Assembly (NCBI RefSeq): GCF_029407905.1
Contig: NC_073628.1
Span: forward strand, 45,653,501-45,717,500
Direction: 5' to 3'
Length of the DNA stretch: 64,000 nucleotides
Source of the DNA: Bubalus kerabau
Lineage: Eukaryota > Chordata > Mammalia > Artiodactyla > Bovidae
The notes beneath the pieces were generated by a model that made no database searches, was not told the origin of the DNA, and was given only the letters and a program-made list of their open reading frames with translations. The translations under genes and the position numbers were made by a program. This document shows positions 1 to 11,062 of the stretch, piece after piece. Every line of letters begins with the position of its first letter. Position 1 is the first letter of the stretch.

Positions 1-171
1 GGACTGTAGCCCGCCAGGCTCCTCTGTCCATGGGATTTCTCAGGCAAAAATACTGGAGTGTGTTGCCATTTCCTTCTTCAGGCGATCTTCCCAACCCAGG
101 GATTGCACCCACGTCTCCTGCGTCTCCCACACTAGCAGGCGGATTCTTTACCACTGAGCCACATGGGAACA
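1..171 (-). repeat. Bov-tA SINE, cut by the window start
   Basis: The tRNA-derived head reads leftward from about 171 (minus strand TGGCTCAGTGGTAAAGAATC, with an intact B-box-like GGTGCAATCCC), followed by the Bov-A body (CACTCCAGTATT). The 3' end lies outside the window. No target-site duplication can be checked. Confidence 0.93.
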
Positions 172-872
172 GTCATCCTTTTAACTGATGTTATTAAATA
201 AAACACAGTAATGACATCCTCTATGGAACATACAAGGTTATTTTCAATTATATAGAATACATACTATGTTTCTGACACCATACTATGAACAAATGATTCA
301 GAGACGAGCTGGGCATTGCATCTGCCCTGACATTCTAGAGAAGGCCACTGGTAAGACGAGTAGTTCCAGTAGGTCATGGAACAAGTAGTAACACGGAGGT
401 GAGCACCGGTTCTGCAGTGCAGAGAGGGATATTTAGCCTAGTCTGGTTCAGGATGGCTTTCTGGGAAAATGATGCTGCCCGAGTCACATTCTGAAACAGA
501 TTCTTTTATTTTAGGATCATTCTAGTATTGCCCCCTACACCCGGCCCTCGTATTTGAAGTGATCTCTGAAGACTTCCTTGAAGATGAAGCAAGTCCCTGA
601 TTTTGTGAGGATGATAAACAGAAGCTGCAAATTGAATAGAAATTCAGGTCATTTATAAATCCTTAATGATCCTAAAGCCGTAAGGGGTGACGGTGAGATG
701 GAGAGAGCTGGTGGTAGGCAGATGGACCAGGAAGTTAATGAATTCCATGTGCTCGTTTAGTCATTTTTCCCTTACCTGTTTCCTTATCAGTGAAATAAAT
801 AGTTTGGGCTGGATAATAACAAAATAACAGCTGTTTTTATTGTGTGATTTCAATGGTGTTAAGTCCATCACA
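172..872. other. Low-copy AT-rich sequence, nothing recognised
   Basis: I see no open frame of note, no recognisable repeat and no RNA gene here. It reads like ordinary mammalian intergenic DNA. Confidence 0.6.
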
Positions 873-1028
873 TACATTAATTCTCTCCACAGACCCATAA
901 GTGGGTATCTTTATTTCCCTTTTTATACTCAAGAAATTTGAGATCATTGCAAGCTACATAAAATCCCAAAATTAAAAATGCATGGAAGTAGAATTCCAAT
1001 CTAGTTCTTTCTGACTCAAACCTGTCAG
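873..1028 (-). repeat. MIR SINE fragment
   Basis: The plus strand follows the reverse complement of MIR: CTCTCCACAGACCCATAAG, then a TTTCCCTTTTTATACTCAAG stretch matching the usual CCCATTTTACAGATGAGG, ending near TTCTTTCTGACTCAAACC. Divergence is high, as expected for this ancient mammal-wide family. Confidence 0.65.
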
Positions 1029-1894
1029 ACATCTCCTGAGGCAGTTCCTAGGGTTAATTTTTTTGTTTGTTTTAAACCTCAGAGCCACCCTGGCACGTTC
1101 TCTTCATCGCTGTACTGGCAATACAGCAAAGCCGGGGGTAACCAGGAGCCAGGCTGGGCGCTGTCAGGCATATGCATCTTTGTGAATAAGCTTGATGGCA
1201 GGGAATTTTGCCATCAAGTCTTCACATTAACTTTTCAGCAATATTCCCCAGTTTACTAATTAGGAGGCAGGTCTGTCTTCTCCTTGGCCTTTGAAAAAGT
1301 GATCATCCGTTTGATTGTTCTCATCAGAGATCTTCCCATTGCTTCTGATATTTTCTTTTCATCTCTTCTGGGTTGTTTATTTTTAATTACTTAACATTTT
1401 TGAAACCTCCTTTTCTGAATGCATCTCAAACCTAGGGCTAAACAAGCCAAATGCTTCAATTTGTTCCCCCGTTTTCTATGCAAACAGCCAAAATGAATTC
1501 TGCAAATGAGCCATGTTTTCCCACAACTCTGGAATTATGCAGGTTTTGTCCACTTCTGGGAGTGGCCCTAGCCTTTTGCTCATTTTTTTACATCTCTTAT
1601 TCTCTTTATTCTGTGTGGTTTCGATGATCCTCTGAGAGGTTCCCAAATGATCTCCATTTTTAACTCTGTTTCAACCCTATCCTACTGTATTACAAGCTGC
1701 TTTCTCCTTCTCTCATAAAGCTATCGGCTGCTTAAAAGCAGAGAAGCATTTTTATTAAATAAAAACAGTTTGGCTCCTGCACCTGGTAGAAGCTGAGTGA
1801 TGGTGGAGAATATAGCTGGGGAATACTAGGGGGAGAGGGTGGGCACGAGAGTGTGATAGACATTTCAGGTTTGTCAGCCAGGTAAGAACTGTGG
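1029..1894. other. Low-copy sequence, nothing recognised
   Basis: There is no coding potential beyond short chance frames, and no repeat family that I can name. It ends at the target-site duplication of the neighbouring L1. Confidence 0.55.
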
Positions 1895-1904
1895 ATTTCA
1901 TTCT

Positions 1905-2763
1905 TTTTTTTTTTTTAATTTTATTTTATTTTTAAACTTTACAATATTGTATTAGTTTTGCCAAATATCGAAATGAATCCACCACAGGTATACCTGTGTT
2001 CCCCATCCTGAACTCTCCTCCCTCCTCCCTCCCCATACCCTCCCTCTGGGTCGTCCCAGTGCACCAGCCCCAAGCATCCAGTATCGTGCATCGAACCTGG
2101 ACTGGTGACTCGTTTCATACATGATATTATACATGTTTCAATGCCATTCTCCCAAATCTTCCCACCCTCTCCCTCTCCCACAGAGTCCATAAGACTGTTC
2201 TATACATCAGTGTCTCTTTCGCTGTCTCGTACACAGGGTTATTGTTACCATCTTTCTAAATTCCATATATATGCGTTAGTATACTGTATTGGTGTTTTTC
2301 TTTCTGGCTTACTTCACTCTGTATAATAGGTTCCAGTTTCATCCACCTCATTAGAACTGATTCAAATGTATTCTTTTTAATGGCTGAGTAATACTCCATT
2401 TTGTATATGTACCACAGCTTTCTTATCCATTCATCTGCTGTTGGGCATCTAGGTTGCTTCCATGTCCTGGCTATTATAAACAGTGCTGTGATGAACATTG
2501 GGGTACACGTGTCTTTTTCCCTTCTGGTTTCCTCAGTGTGTATGCCCAGCAGTGGGATTGCTGGGTCATAAGGCAGTTCTATTTCCAGTTTTTTAAGGAA
2601 TCTCCACACTGTTCTCCATAGTGGCTGTACTAGTTTGCATTCCCAACAGTGTAAGAGGGTTCCCTTTTCTCCACACCCTCTCCAGCATTTATTGCTTGTA
2701 GACTTTTGGATGGCAGCCATTCTGACTGGCGTGAAATGGTACCTCATAGTGGTTTTGATTTGC
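1905..2763 (-). mobile_element. L1 (artiodactyl, L1_BT-like), 5'-truncated 3' end
   Basis: A poly-T run at 1904-1917 marks the poly(A) tail of a minus-strand L1. The element includes the 3'UTR and the last part of ORF2. The same 10 bases (ATTTCATTCT) occur at 1895-1904 and 2764-2773 and look like the target-site duplication. The 5' truncation falls just upstream of the ORF2 residues reading HFTPVRMAAIQKS. It belongs to the same subfamily as the copies near 31.5 kb and 56 kb, so it is relatively young for this window. Confidence 0.93.
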
Positions 2764-2792
2764 ATTTCATTCTGAGTGCGATGGAGAGCCAT
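2256..2792 (-). pseudogene. L1 ORF2 C-terminus, truncated
   Basis: This open frame of 178 codons covers the carboxy-terminal segment of the L1 ORF2 protein (endonuclease/reverse transcriptase). Only the cysteine-rich end and the tail through WIRKLWYIYKMEYYSAIKKN are present; the endonuclease and reverse transcriptase domains are missing. The first roughly ten codons are read from flanking DNA. The cysteine motif reads C-x3-C-x7-H-x3-C, one residue shorter than the usual H-x4-C, because three bases are missing near 2646. It is not a functional gene. Confidence 0.9.
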
Positions 2793-3605
2793 TTCAGAGT
2801 TTGGAAAGAGATTACGACATGAACTACCAATGCTTCAATTGAGAATAAAATAAATAACTGCCAAGAAGGGCAGTTTCAGATAGACAACAAAGTGTCTAGT
2901 AGCCAGCTGATAAAAAGGATGCATTAAAAGGGATGAAGTTTAGGAAATGGTTATGAATTGATGAATGAGATATTAACAGTAAAAGTAGACTGAACCTGTG
3001 TGAAGGAAAATTAAGACAAAGACACTGTGATCAGTGTAAGACTGTGAGTGTATGTATGCATGCCTGGGTTTAGTTATCAAGTTTCAAGAATCTTTGACCA
3101 TTTATTTTATTTTGCTCTAGGAGCTCATACTTTAGAACATTCTATTCACCAAAAACAATTTATAATTAATTCATCTTACCATATGTTATTCACCAAAGCC
3201 ATAAGTCACCATCAATTTGAACTTCTGACTGTTGGGAACAAACCAATGTCATCCTCTCCCAGAATCACCATTCTAGCCAAGAGCATATCCAAGCAAGAGC
3301 AAATGAATCTCCAATTTTCATCAACCTGTGTTACTTTATTGCAAGCATCATATGCTATCTCTTGGGTTCTTTTAAATATTGAAAATAACTTTATACACCA
3401 TTTATTTTGTGAATATATGAACCACAGATTTGAGACTAAACACTCATGAAAACCTGCAAATATATATATATATATGTATACATATATTTATATAAACATA
3501 TATAAAATTCTGTCTTGCATAAGGCATTATATATCTTAATAAATCTATTATGTATATAATACACTGTATTTCTAAAGCATATGTACAAATTGTGTATATG
3601 ATGCT
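2774..3605. other. Low-copy sequence with AT-rich simple repeats
   Basis: It holds a (TA)n tract at 3461-3476 followed by TA-rich DNA. The 133-codon frame at 3048-3449 is the longest frame outside recognised repeats, but shows no domain or family resemblance that I recognise, and its composition is that of translated AT-rich DNA. Confidence 0.5.
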
Positions 3606-3690
3606 CCCAAAAAAGGTAACATTCACAGGTCCTGGGGGTTAGGATGTGGATATATATTTTGGGGACCACTTCTCAACTCCTACTGAAATA
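3606..3690 (-). repeat. Possible MaLR (MLT1/MST-type) LTR edge
   Basis: The motif AGGTCCTGGGGGTTAGGATG followed by ATTTTGGGGACCACTTCTCA resembles the reverse complement of the start of mammalian MaLR LTRs (GTCCCCCCAAAATTCATATG...AACCCCCAGTACCT). Only about 85 bases are recognisable, so the family name is tentative. Confidence 0.4.
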
Positions 3691-3765
3691 CATACACACA
3701 CACACACATATATATGTGTAAACAAAAGATAGCTTCCAAAAGATATATAGACAGACAGACAGATG
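3691..3765. repeat. Simple repeats: (CA)n, (TA)n and (GACA)n
   Basis: A (CA)n run at about 3694-3707 passes into (TA)n. An ACAGACAGACAGACAG tetranucleotide stretch follows near 3750-3763. Confidence 0.8.
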
Positions 3766-3974
3766 TAGACAGCCACTGGAAAATGGATTGGAAAGGAGAG
3801 CTATCAAGCTGCATTAACTGTTAAGCATCTAGAACTATTATGTTAACAATGTCACTTTTATTGATATGTGTTTATTTGACTTTTCACAGGTTCCACGGGG
3901 ACCATGAATATGTCATACACACATCTGCACCCAATCAGAAGATTCAGGGCTGTTGTGTTTATATACTTTTATCC

Positions 3975-4032
3975 ATTGATCTTACAAAAACTCTGTGGGG
4001 GAAGAAGAATATTACCATTGCAGATAAATGAT
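3975..4032 (-). repeat. MIR core fragment
   Basis: CTTACAAAAACTCTGTGGGG followed by AATATTACCATTGCAGATAA resembles the reverse-complement MIR core (ACAACCCTGTGAGGTAGG...CATTTTACAGATGAGG). It is short, hence uncertain. Confidence 0.4.
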
Positions 4033-4284
4033 TTTCAGTTGGGAGAATGATTAGAAGGTAGAAAAGAGTGGGAAAATTACGTCTGGGTATATATTCCCAA
4101 AGACTGGGCAATATTTATTAATAAAATTGGCCTGACAGCAGACCATGTCAGGAAGCAAAAGGCATGTCACGAGAACCAAGTAGACAATGTATTCAAGAGG
4201 TTCGGATCCCATTAGATTGGTTCTCCCGTTAGCCTGTCTTAGTGATGTCTGTCTTTGAGTGCTGGGCTCCTTTACTATCTCTCA

Positions 4285-4365
4285 AAAGCTCATTCCAAGA
4301 GACATTTATTAGAAACCTAGTAAATGCCAGATATTGAGATGAGCAAATGAACACAACAAAGTCCC
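4285..4365 (-). repeat. L2 LINE 3' fragment
   Basis: GACATTTATTAGAAACCTAG and TAAATGCCAGATATTGAGAT match the reverse complement of the L2 3' end (TTTATTGAGCGCCTACTATG, TGCCAGGCACTGTTCTAGG). It ends at a Bov-tA insertion. Confidence 0.5.
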
Positions 4366-4371
4366 TTGCTC

Positions 4372-4592
4372 TGCGTGCATGTTAAGTTGCTTCAGTCATG
4401 TCTGTTTCTTTGGACTCTAGGGATTGTAACCTGCCAGGCTCCTCTGTCCATGGGATTCTCCAGGCAAGAATACTGGAGTAAGTTGCCATGCCCTCCTCCA
4501 GGGGATCTTCCTGACCCAAGGATCGAACCTGTGTCTTTTACATCTCCTGCATTGGCAGGCAGGTTCTTTACCACTAGCGTCCCCTGGGAAGC
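4372..4592 (-). repeat. Bov-tA SINE, full unit
   Basis: A complete minus-strand copy. The 3' end reads TTAAGTTGCTTCAGTCATGT at the left; the tRNA-derived head lies at about 4560-4592, ending near CCCCTGGGAAGC. The body contains the usual CTCCAGGCAAGAATACTGGA block. No clear target-site duplication was found. Confidence 0.95.
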
Positions 4593-5444
4593 TCTAGGGT
4601 AACATAAAGCCTGGAGTACGCAGGGCTGTAGCACATGGTGGAGCCTTGGGGAGATACATATACATTACTGCATTCAAGAAATACAGTGTATTATACACAT
4701 ACATATGATTTAATAAGATATATAATCTTAGCATACTTTAATTTTTTCAGCATATCAAAAAGAAAAAGAAGGGAAGGTAGAAACAAAGAACATTAAATAC
4801 TTCTAAGAAGTTTAAAAATACATTCAAAATTCTGAAGAACCCTTAAATCTACTTAATATATGAAACAGTAGAAAATGAATTATACTGGCCCTCCATGTTT
4901 GCTAAACATGAATTAATTTGAAAGCATCGCTGTAAGGCAGATAAAAATAACTGATATTTATTCACAATTAAATCAAAGATATTTAAAATTATTAGCTTGT
5001 TAATTTCATATCCTCTTGCCTCTGAAATTCAAGTTTTCAGCATTAATACTGGGCCATTTTGATGAAAAACATCAGGGCAGTGCAACAAGAGTGTCTCTCA
5101 AGTCATTTTTTCTAGCAGGTAAGACATATTTCATTATTTTATTTGCTATTCCCAAATTTTGAGGATATTTATACATAAATCCAAGAGTTATCTTCAAGAA
5201 ATGATCTCACTAGATATCATGCTGGGTACAGGCAGCACTATGAAATAATGCTTTTCCTTTGGGAGAAAACCTTCATAAAAGCTTTTTCTGTCTGTTTTCA
5301 TTTTACTTTCTAGGCAGAGGTGAACCTACATTCCTATGAAGAGCAGATGTCAGTAAGTTTTCAAGAAATAAATATATGCCAAAATACTAGAAATTACCTT
5401 GGTTAAAAATGACCACAATCAGGGTATTATGACTATAGCATCTG
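4593..5444. other. Low-copy AT-rich sequence
   Basis: Nothing recognisable beyond short AT-rich tracts. No supported coding region or RNA gene. Confidence 0.55.
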
Positions 5445-5530
5445 ACTTGGAGTTGGGAAATGGGGCATAAATTTTGAGCTTTGTCACATATTAGTGACAT
5501 GACCATGTGCAAATCACTTAATCCTACATA
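5445..5530 (+). repeat. MIR SINE fragment
   Basis: TTGAGCTTTGTCACATATTAG followed by GACATGACCATGTGCAAATC parallels the MIR sense strand (GGCTCTGCCACTTACTAGCTGTGTGACCTTGGGCAAGT). This is the middle section of the element only. Confidence 0.6.
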
Positions 5531-5773
5531 TACACCTTCTTCCACTGCTCAAAGCTGAGTGCATCATCACAGCACAGTTAGATGGATTAAAACACACTGC
5601 CACTTTTGCACGTGGAAAGAAGTCCACACCAGAACAGGTTAAGGTTTAGGAGATGATCCATGACTATTGTTCTTGAGAAGAAGCAGTAAGTAACTCCAGG
5701 TTCTTGTTACTATTTTGAACACTTATAACTGCCAGTACCTTTGTCTGTCTGTCCTAGTAATTTAACAGTTACT

Positions 5774-6490
5774 TTGAGGAGTTGCCTCTTGATGAAAGTG
5801 AAAGTGGAGAGTGAAAAAGTTGGCTTAAAGCTCAACATTCAGAAAACGAAGATCACGGCATCCGGTCCCATCAATTCATGGGAAATAGATGGGGAAACAG
5901 TGGAAACAGTGTCAGACTTTATTTTTCTGGGCTCCAAAATCACTGCAGATGGTGACTGCAGCCATGAAATTAAAAGTTGCTTACTCCTTGGAAGGAAAGT
6001 TATGACCAACCTAGATAGCATATACAAAAGCAGAGACATTAGTTTGCCAACAAAGGTTCGTCTAGTCAAGGCTATGGTTTTTCCTGTGGTCATGTATGGG
6101 TGTGAGAGTTGGACTGTGAAGAAGGCTGAGCACTGAAGAATTGATGCTTTTGAACTGTGGTATTAGAGAAGACGCTTGAGAGTCCCTTGGACTGCCAGGA
6201 GATCCAACCAGTCCATTCTGAAGATCAGTCCTGGGATTTCTTTGGAAGGAATGATGCTAAAGCTGAAACTGCAGTACTTTGGCCACCTCATGCGAAGAGT
6301 TGACTCATTGGAAAAGACTCTGATGCTGGGAGGGATTGGGGGCAGGAGCAGAAGGGGACGACAGAGGATGAGATGGCTGGATGGCATCACTGACTCGATG
6401 GACGTGAGTCTGGGTGAACTCCGGGAGTTGGTGATGGACAGGGAGGCCTGGCGTGCTGTGATTCATGGGGTCGCAAAGAATTGGACATGA
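5774..6490 (+). pseudogene. BovB ORF C-terminal fragment, broken
   Basis: The C-terminal portion of the BovB polyprotein (the region behind the reverse transcriptase) is readable from KVKVESEKVGLKLN. The frame runs to a stop at 6134-6136 after AEH, then continues in pieces with a further stop (in WY-stop-RRR) near 6163 until about 6490. Neither the endonuclease nor the YADD active site is present, so it has no enzymatic capacity. Confidence 0.93.
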
Positions 6491-6519
6491 CTGAGCGACT
6501 GATCTGATCTGATCTGATC
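5786..6519 (+). mobile_element. BovB (RTE) LINE, 5'-truncated, with intact 12-bp duplication
   Basis: The last 0.73 kb of BovB, starting downstream of the reverse transcriptase core and ending in a (GATCT)4 tail. TTGAGGAGTTGC is present exactly at 5774-5785 and again at 6520-6531, which fixes both ends. Low divergence and a perfect duplication suggest a fairly recent insertion. Confidence 0.97.
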
Positions 6520-6737
6520 TTGAGGAGTTGCGGTAGTTTGGATAATGCATGGAGAATGCTGGATTGGAAGCAGATGTCAGAGTTTAAGTTCTAGCTGTTC
6601 CATTTTTCCGGTTATGAGACTTTGCACAGGTTATTTGGCTCTTCTGTACTATAATGTCCTCAGCTGTATAATAGGGATTCTTGTGAGAATTAAGTAACCA
6701 CACTTACAGTGCCTACAGGTTTGGCTGGCCTATAGTT

Positions 6738-6948
6738 CTTGCTGCTTAGTCGCTAAGTCATGTCTGACTCTTTGGGACCCCATGGACTGCTGCCCACCAC
6801 GCTCGTCTATTCATGGAATTTTCCAGGCAAGAATACTGGAGGGGGTTGCCATTTCCTTCTCCAGGGGATCTTCCTGACCCAGGGGTTGAACCTGCATCTC
6901 CTCTTGGCAGGCAGATTCTTTTATCACTGAACCACCTGGGAAATCCAG
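6738..6948 (-). repeat. Bov-tA SINE, full unit
   Basis: Starts at the left with the 3' end TTGCTGCTTAGTCGCTAAGT and finishes with the tRNA-like head ending ACCACCTGGGAAATCCAG. The sequence is close to other copies here. Confidence 0.95.
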
Positions 6949-7344
6949 TCGTCATGGGAGAATTAAACTAAAACGGTGCTAACCACTGGGAGGTCACAGG
7001 TGGTGATGGGGCCGCAGTCCACAAAAGCCCCACAGGGAACTCCCCACAGGGGGCCTTCCGGGCTCCAAGTCCACCCAGGGCCTGCCGCTTGTGCCACGCA
7101 TGGACACTGAGAGCCACTGGGAGAGAGAAGACCAAGAGAGAGAGGATGGTGGAAATAGAAAATATGCTATTTCATTTTTCATTTCTGGCCACAGCTCCAG
7201 ACCCAGACTCTAGTGCTCCATTTTACCGCTAAATGTTCACATGACTTGAAAATATCACAAGTTCTCCACAGCTGTTCTCATTCACCCGTATATCTGAAAT
7301 TATTCTAATTACATGGAATGTTTGTAGATTTTACCATGTAGGTT
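6949..7344. other. Low-copy sequence with a GC-richer patch
   Basis: About 6980-7140 is clearly richer in G+C than its surroundings, but CpG is not abundant enough to call a CpG island, and no promoter-like layout is visible. The frames on either strand are short. Confidence 0.5.
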
Positions 7345-7545
7345 TTACTAGAGCTTTGGAATCAAACAGATATGGATTAAATCCCAGTTCTGCCCTGTAC
7401 TCCCTGTGTAATCTGGGAGATTCATTTAAGTCCTCTATGCCCCAGTGTCTTCATTCGGAGAGTAGTAATTATGATGTGTTCCTCACAAAATTAGTCAAGA
7501 TATAAAGAAACTTGTCCAGGCACATATACATAGTTACAGAATCTG
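7345..7545 (+). repeat. MIR SINE, well preserved
   Basis: AGCTTTGGAATCAAACAGAT, ATCCCAGTTCTGCCCTGTAC and TAATCTGGGAGATTCATTTA follow the MIR sense strand in order, and the 3' part (ATAAAGAAACTTGTCCAGGC) is also recognisable. Confidence 0.8.
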
Positions 7546-8133
7546 GTAGCAGAAAATTTGGCAGTGGTGGTCCTCACAGCTTCCAAAGCATTTGACATGC
7601 TCTGCCTGTTGTGACCGGTACCCTCCTCACGAGATCCCACTACTACTAGAATCACTATTATCTGAGCTAAAAGCAAAGTCAGACACTATTGATGAAAGTG
7701 TATTATGTAACAATACCACACATATACACCAAATAGAACGTGTCCTAAAATACTAACCATAGCTATCAGCATGAGATTACAACTTGGGGGCAATGTTTCT
7801 TATTTACACTTTTTACATATTTTGTCATCTTTCTATGAATACTCTATTTTCAGCATTTGAGCAAATGGCATGTGCAATACAAATAACTGAACAGAGTCCC
7901 ACGTGAACACTGCCCATTTTTCAGTGCTGTTCAGAGTCGAGTAAACTTGCTGTTCCCTGCCTTCTACCTGGTAGCTGCAACAGGAGGGGTTTCTCCTGAA
8001 ATGCCTAAGATAGCATGACAGGGTTTGAAAGTAATACTCATGATTCATCATCTCTCCTTACTTGATGACATAAAAAGCCAATTATTAGACTCTTTCTTAG
8101 TAACATGAATAACAATGATCATTTTCGGTCTCG
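7546..8133. other. Low-copy sequence, nothing recognised
   Basis: No repeat family or gene could be supported. Confidence 0.5.
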
Positions 8134-8146
8134 TCAGTAGTGACTA

Positions 8147-8470
8147 GGCTTCCCTGATAGCTCAGTTGGTAAAGAATCTGCCTGCAATGCAGGAGACCCT
8201 GGTTCGATTCCTAGGTCGGGAAGATCCCCTGGCGAAGGGATAGGCTACCCACTCCAGTATTCCTGGGCTTCCCTGGTGGCTCAGCTGGTAAAGAATCCAC
8301 CTGCAATGCAAGAGACTTGGGTTCAGTCCCTGGGTTGGGAAGATCCTCGGGAGAAAGGAAAGGCTACCCACTCTAGTATCGTGACCTGGAGAATTCTGTG
8401 GACTGTATAGTCCATGGAGTTGCAAAGAGTTGGACACAACTGAGCAACTTTCACTTTCACTTTTTTCACT
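8147..8470 (+). repeat. Composite Bov-tA SINE with two tRNA heads
   Basis: A first tRNA-derived head at 8149-8215 continues into a short body that stops at ACTCCAGTATTCCTGG (about 8267). A second head (GGCTTCCCTGGTGGCTCAGC) then begins and leads to a full body with a (TTTCAC)n-like 3' tail. TCAGTAGTGACTA occurs at 8134-8146 and 8471-8483, so both halves were inserted as a single dimeric unit, as in Bov-tA3-type elements. Confidence 0.95.
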
Positions 8471-8483
8471 TCAGTAGTGACTA

Positions 8484-9644
8484 CATCCTTGCTACCCTTC
8501 CTACCACCCTTCTTGTTCCTCTTTTATCTTTCACATATAATCCCTAGATCAGGCAATTATTTTCCTCTGAATTTGAAAATGATAGCCCAAAGCATAAAAG
8601 CTAAGGAGGCTAATTCTGGGGTCTATTTTTCAAAAGTAACATGACATAAATTCCATTTTCAGCTTCTCTTACTATACTTTCTTCTATGACCATATTCTAT
8701 TTTCTAGGTACATATACGTAAACCTTGGGTCATCGTCCTCCTCTGACTGGTACACATTATTCTTCTCCTGTTATTTGCCTGTGAAAATCCTTTCCATATC
8801 TCAGATTAATCTAACATGCCCCCACAGAGTAGATTCTAAACTGATTTGGATGTAGGTCAGATTTCAGGACATCCACTGCACAGGTTGCATTAGCAAAGAG
8901 TAAAGTCACCCCAAAGTATGCAGTTGTCCTATCTCTCCACTCCTCACAGAATCCTATCAGCTTACTTTTCTTTGCCTTTTCTTACTCCCTTGGTGCTCAG
9001 GAACTCCCATCACTATAAACTTGGCAGCCAGATTTGGTTTGATACGACCTGGACTTTGATGTAGGAAGCTTAGCTTGGGAGTATTGAGAGCAATTCACAT
9101 ACTCCAATCCAGCTTTTTCAACAAGTTTCATTGGCAGTTATAGGCACTAGCTTAAGTAAAATTAAAGTGGGACTTTGATTTCTCATTATTCATTGTTCAT
9201 TGAGGATATAATTACCTTGGAAGCCTCAAGGGAAATAGATTATTTATAAGACATGGTTCGAACAATCCTGAGCTCTTCTGGCCAAATACAATTTAATAGA
9301 AATCTAAAACTCATCTTACACTTAACATATTATGGAAGCTGGCATCTTGCTCTTCCTCATCTGCCTCCTCTCTCAATGTGGATGGTGTGTGGGGTACACT
9401 GAGTTTCAAGGTCCATTCCTATTAATATTCTTCTTTCTTTATTACCTGCCACTACCATGTGGCTGAATGGCTAAAGTACCTTGCCATTCTTATTTCTGAC
9501 TCTGCGTTTTCTATGACTTTTCCTTTTACTCTGAACCATACAATTCTTTAGAAAGAGAAATTGCTCCACCCTCATCTGCCCCAGTACACACATGGACAAG
9601 ACAAACACACTCTATTTCAACCCCCTGCTTCTTTCTTTCATGAC
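8484..9644. other. Low-copy sequence, nothing recognised
   Basis: Over 1 kb without a repeat I can name and without a credible exon or RNA gene. Confidence 0.5.
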
Positions 9645-9832
9645 AATTACTGCAACTTACTTTTTTTCTCTTTTTGAGTCTGTTTGCTTGTTGTTTCTCA
9701 GCCTTCCCCACTGGCACATAAGCTCCAAGAGGGCAAAAGGTGAGTCCTATCTTATCACCTCTGCAACCAGGGCCTCCATGGCAATGCCTCACATAGATAG
9801 GGAGCACAATAATGATCAATACATTTTCACCT
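9645..9832 (+). repeat. L2 LINE 3' end
   Basis: CACATAAGCTCCAAGAGGGC followed by CCTCTGCAACCAGGGCCTCC and CACATAGATAGGGAGCACAA follows the sense L2 3' end (TGTAAGCTCCATGAGGGCAG, TATCCCCAGCGCCTAG, CACATAGTAGGCGCTC). Confidence 0.65.
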
Positions 9833-9984
9833 GGTGTCTGGCATCCAGAGCCCTGCAGTGGGCATCCACAGATATTTCACTCACAGTCATTTTGCAGGAA
9901 AATAAGATTTTCCCTGGTGTTTCCTTTCTTATTCTTCTAGAGTTGTTGGATACATTTCATTCTTTTGTAAACTGTGATTTTTTC

Positions 9985-10555
9985 ATTAATTATATGTACA
10001 GTGTTGTATAGCCATCCTCACCATCTCCAAAATCTTTTGACCCCAAACAGAAACTCTTAATTAGTAAACAACAATGTCCCATTCAACCTTCCCTGTCCTT
10101 GGTAACCACTAATCTACTTTCTGTCTCTTTCAATAGGTCTATTCTAGATTTTTCATATAAGTAGGATCACACAACATTTGACTTTTTGTGTTTAGTTTAT
10201 TTCTCTTAATGTTTTAAAGGTTCATGCATCTTGTAGCATGCATCAAAACTTCATTTTTATGGCAGAGTAACATTACATTGGATGGATATATTCCACATTT
10301 GTTTATCTATTCACTTGTCCATGGACACTTGAGTTGTTTACACCTTGTGGCTATTGTAAGATAATGATTTTACAAATGTTGGTGTGCAAATTTCTTTGTG
10401 AGTCCATTTTCACTACTTCAGGTACATACCTAAAAATGGTATATTTGGGTCATACAGAAACTCTGCATTTAACCTTTAGAGGTACCACCAAACTGTTTTC
10501 CATGGTAGTTGCATCATTGTACATTCTAGTGGGTGTAATTTCAATTGTTTTTTCC
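9985..10555 (-). mobile_element. Old L1 (L1M class) 3' end
   Basis: In reverse complement this is the ORF2 end of an old mammalian L1. Recognisable blocks on the plus strand include TCATATAAGTAGGATCACAC, CTTGTCCATGGACACTTGAG and CAAACTGTTTTCCATGGTAG. Divergence is far greater than for the artiodactyl L1 copies in this window, and the frame is destroyed. Confidence 0.88.
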
Positions 10556-10780
10556 TTTAACTGACATTGTGAGGAGGAGATGGATTAGACAAAAGCATAA
10601 TACATTTTCTTGTATATATGTCTAAAATTGTCAAGCAGTTAGACAAAGAGAAATATTGCCACTTATGGCATTTGAATCAGTGGCAGTTACAAGCAAAACT
10701 ATGAAAAACAGCTGAAGTATTTAAAATCTATTTTAAGCAGGAACTCAGTAGCTGAAATATCCATTCACAGGAGATACATA

Positions 10781-10803
10781 CATACATACATATATATATA
10801 TAT
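10781..10803. repeat. Simple repeat (CATA)n/(TA)n
   Basis: CATACATACATA passes into a TATATATATATA run directly abutting the next SINE's 3' end. It may have grown from that SINE's target site. Confidence 0.85.
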
Positions 10804-11026
10804 GCCTGTGTGCTGGGTTGCTTCAGTCATGTCCAACTCTTTGACCCCATGGACTGTAGCCCATCAGGCTCCTCTGTCTATGGAATTCTCTAGGCAAGAA
10901 TACTGGAGTGGGTTGACATGCCCTCCTCCAGGGGATCTTCCCGACCCAGGGATTGAACCCACATCTCTTATGTCTCTTGCATTGATTGGTAGGTGGGTGC
11001 TATCTAGTGCTATCTGGGGGAGTGTG
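10804..11026 (-). repeat. Bov-tA SINE
   Basis: Minus-strand copy from GTGCTGGGTTGCTTCAGTCA (3' end) to a rearranged tRNA head near 10985-11025, where GTGCTATCTAGTGCTATCTG shows a short internal duplication. A (CA)n tract follows immediately. Confidence 0.92.
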
Positions 11027-11029
11027 TGT

Positions 11030-11062
11030 ACACACACAGACACACACACACACACATACACA
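11030..11062. repeat. (CA)n microsatellite
   Basis: An interrupted CA run (one CAGACA break) on the 5' side of the Bov-tA above. Confidence 0.85.

Noticed and set aside
3048..3449. 133-codon frame, the longest outside recognised repeats
   Set aside because: No domain, signal or family resemblance; no Kozak-like context or splice structure; the length is compatible with chance in AT-rich DNA.
6980..7140. GC-richer patch as a CpG island or promoter
   Set aside because: Too short, with few CpG dinucleotides and no adjacent gene start.
9592..10011. 139-codon frame as a coding exon
   Set aside because: It spans an L2 3' end and the edge of an old L1 3' end; the product reads as translated repeat.
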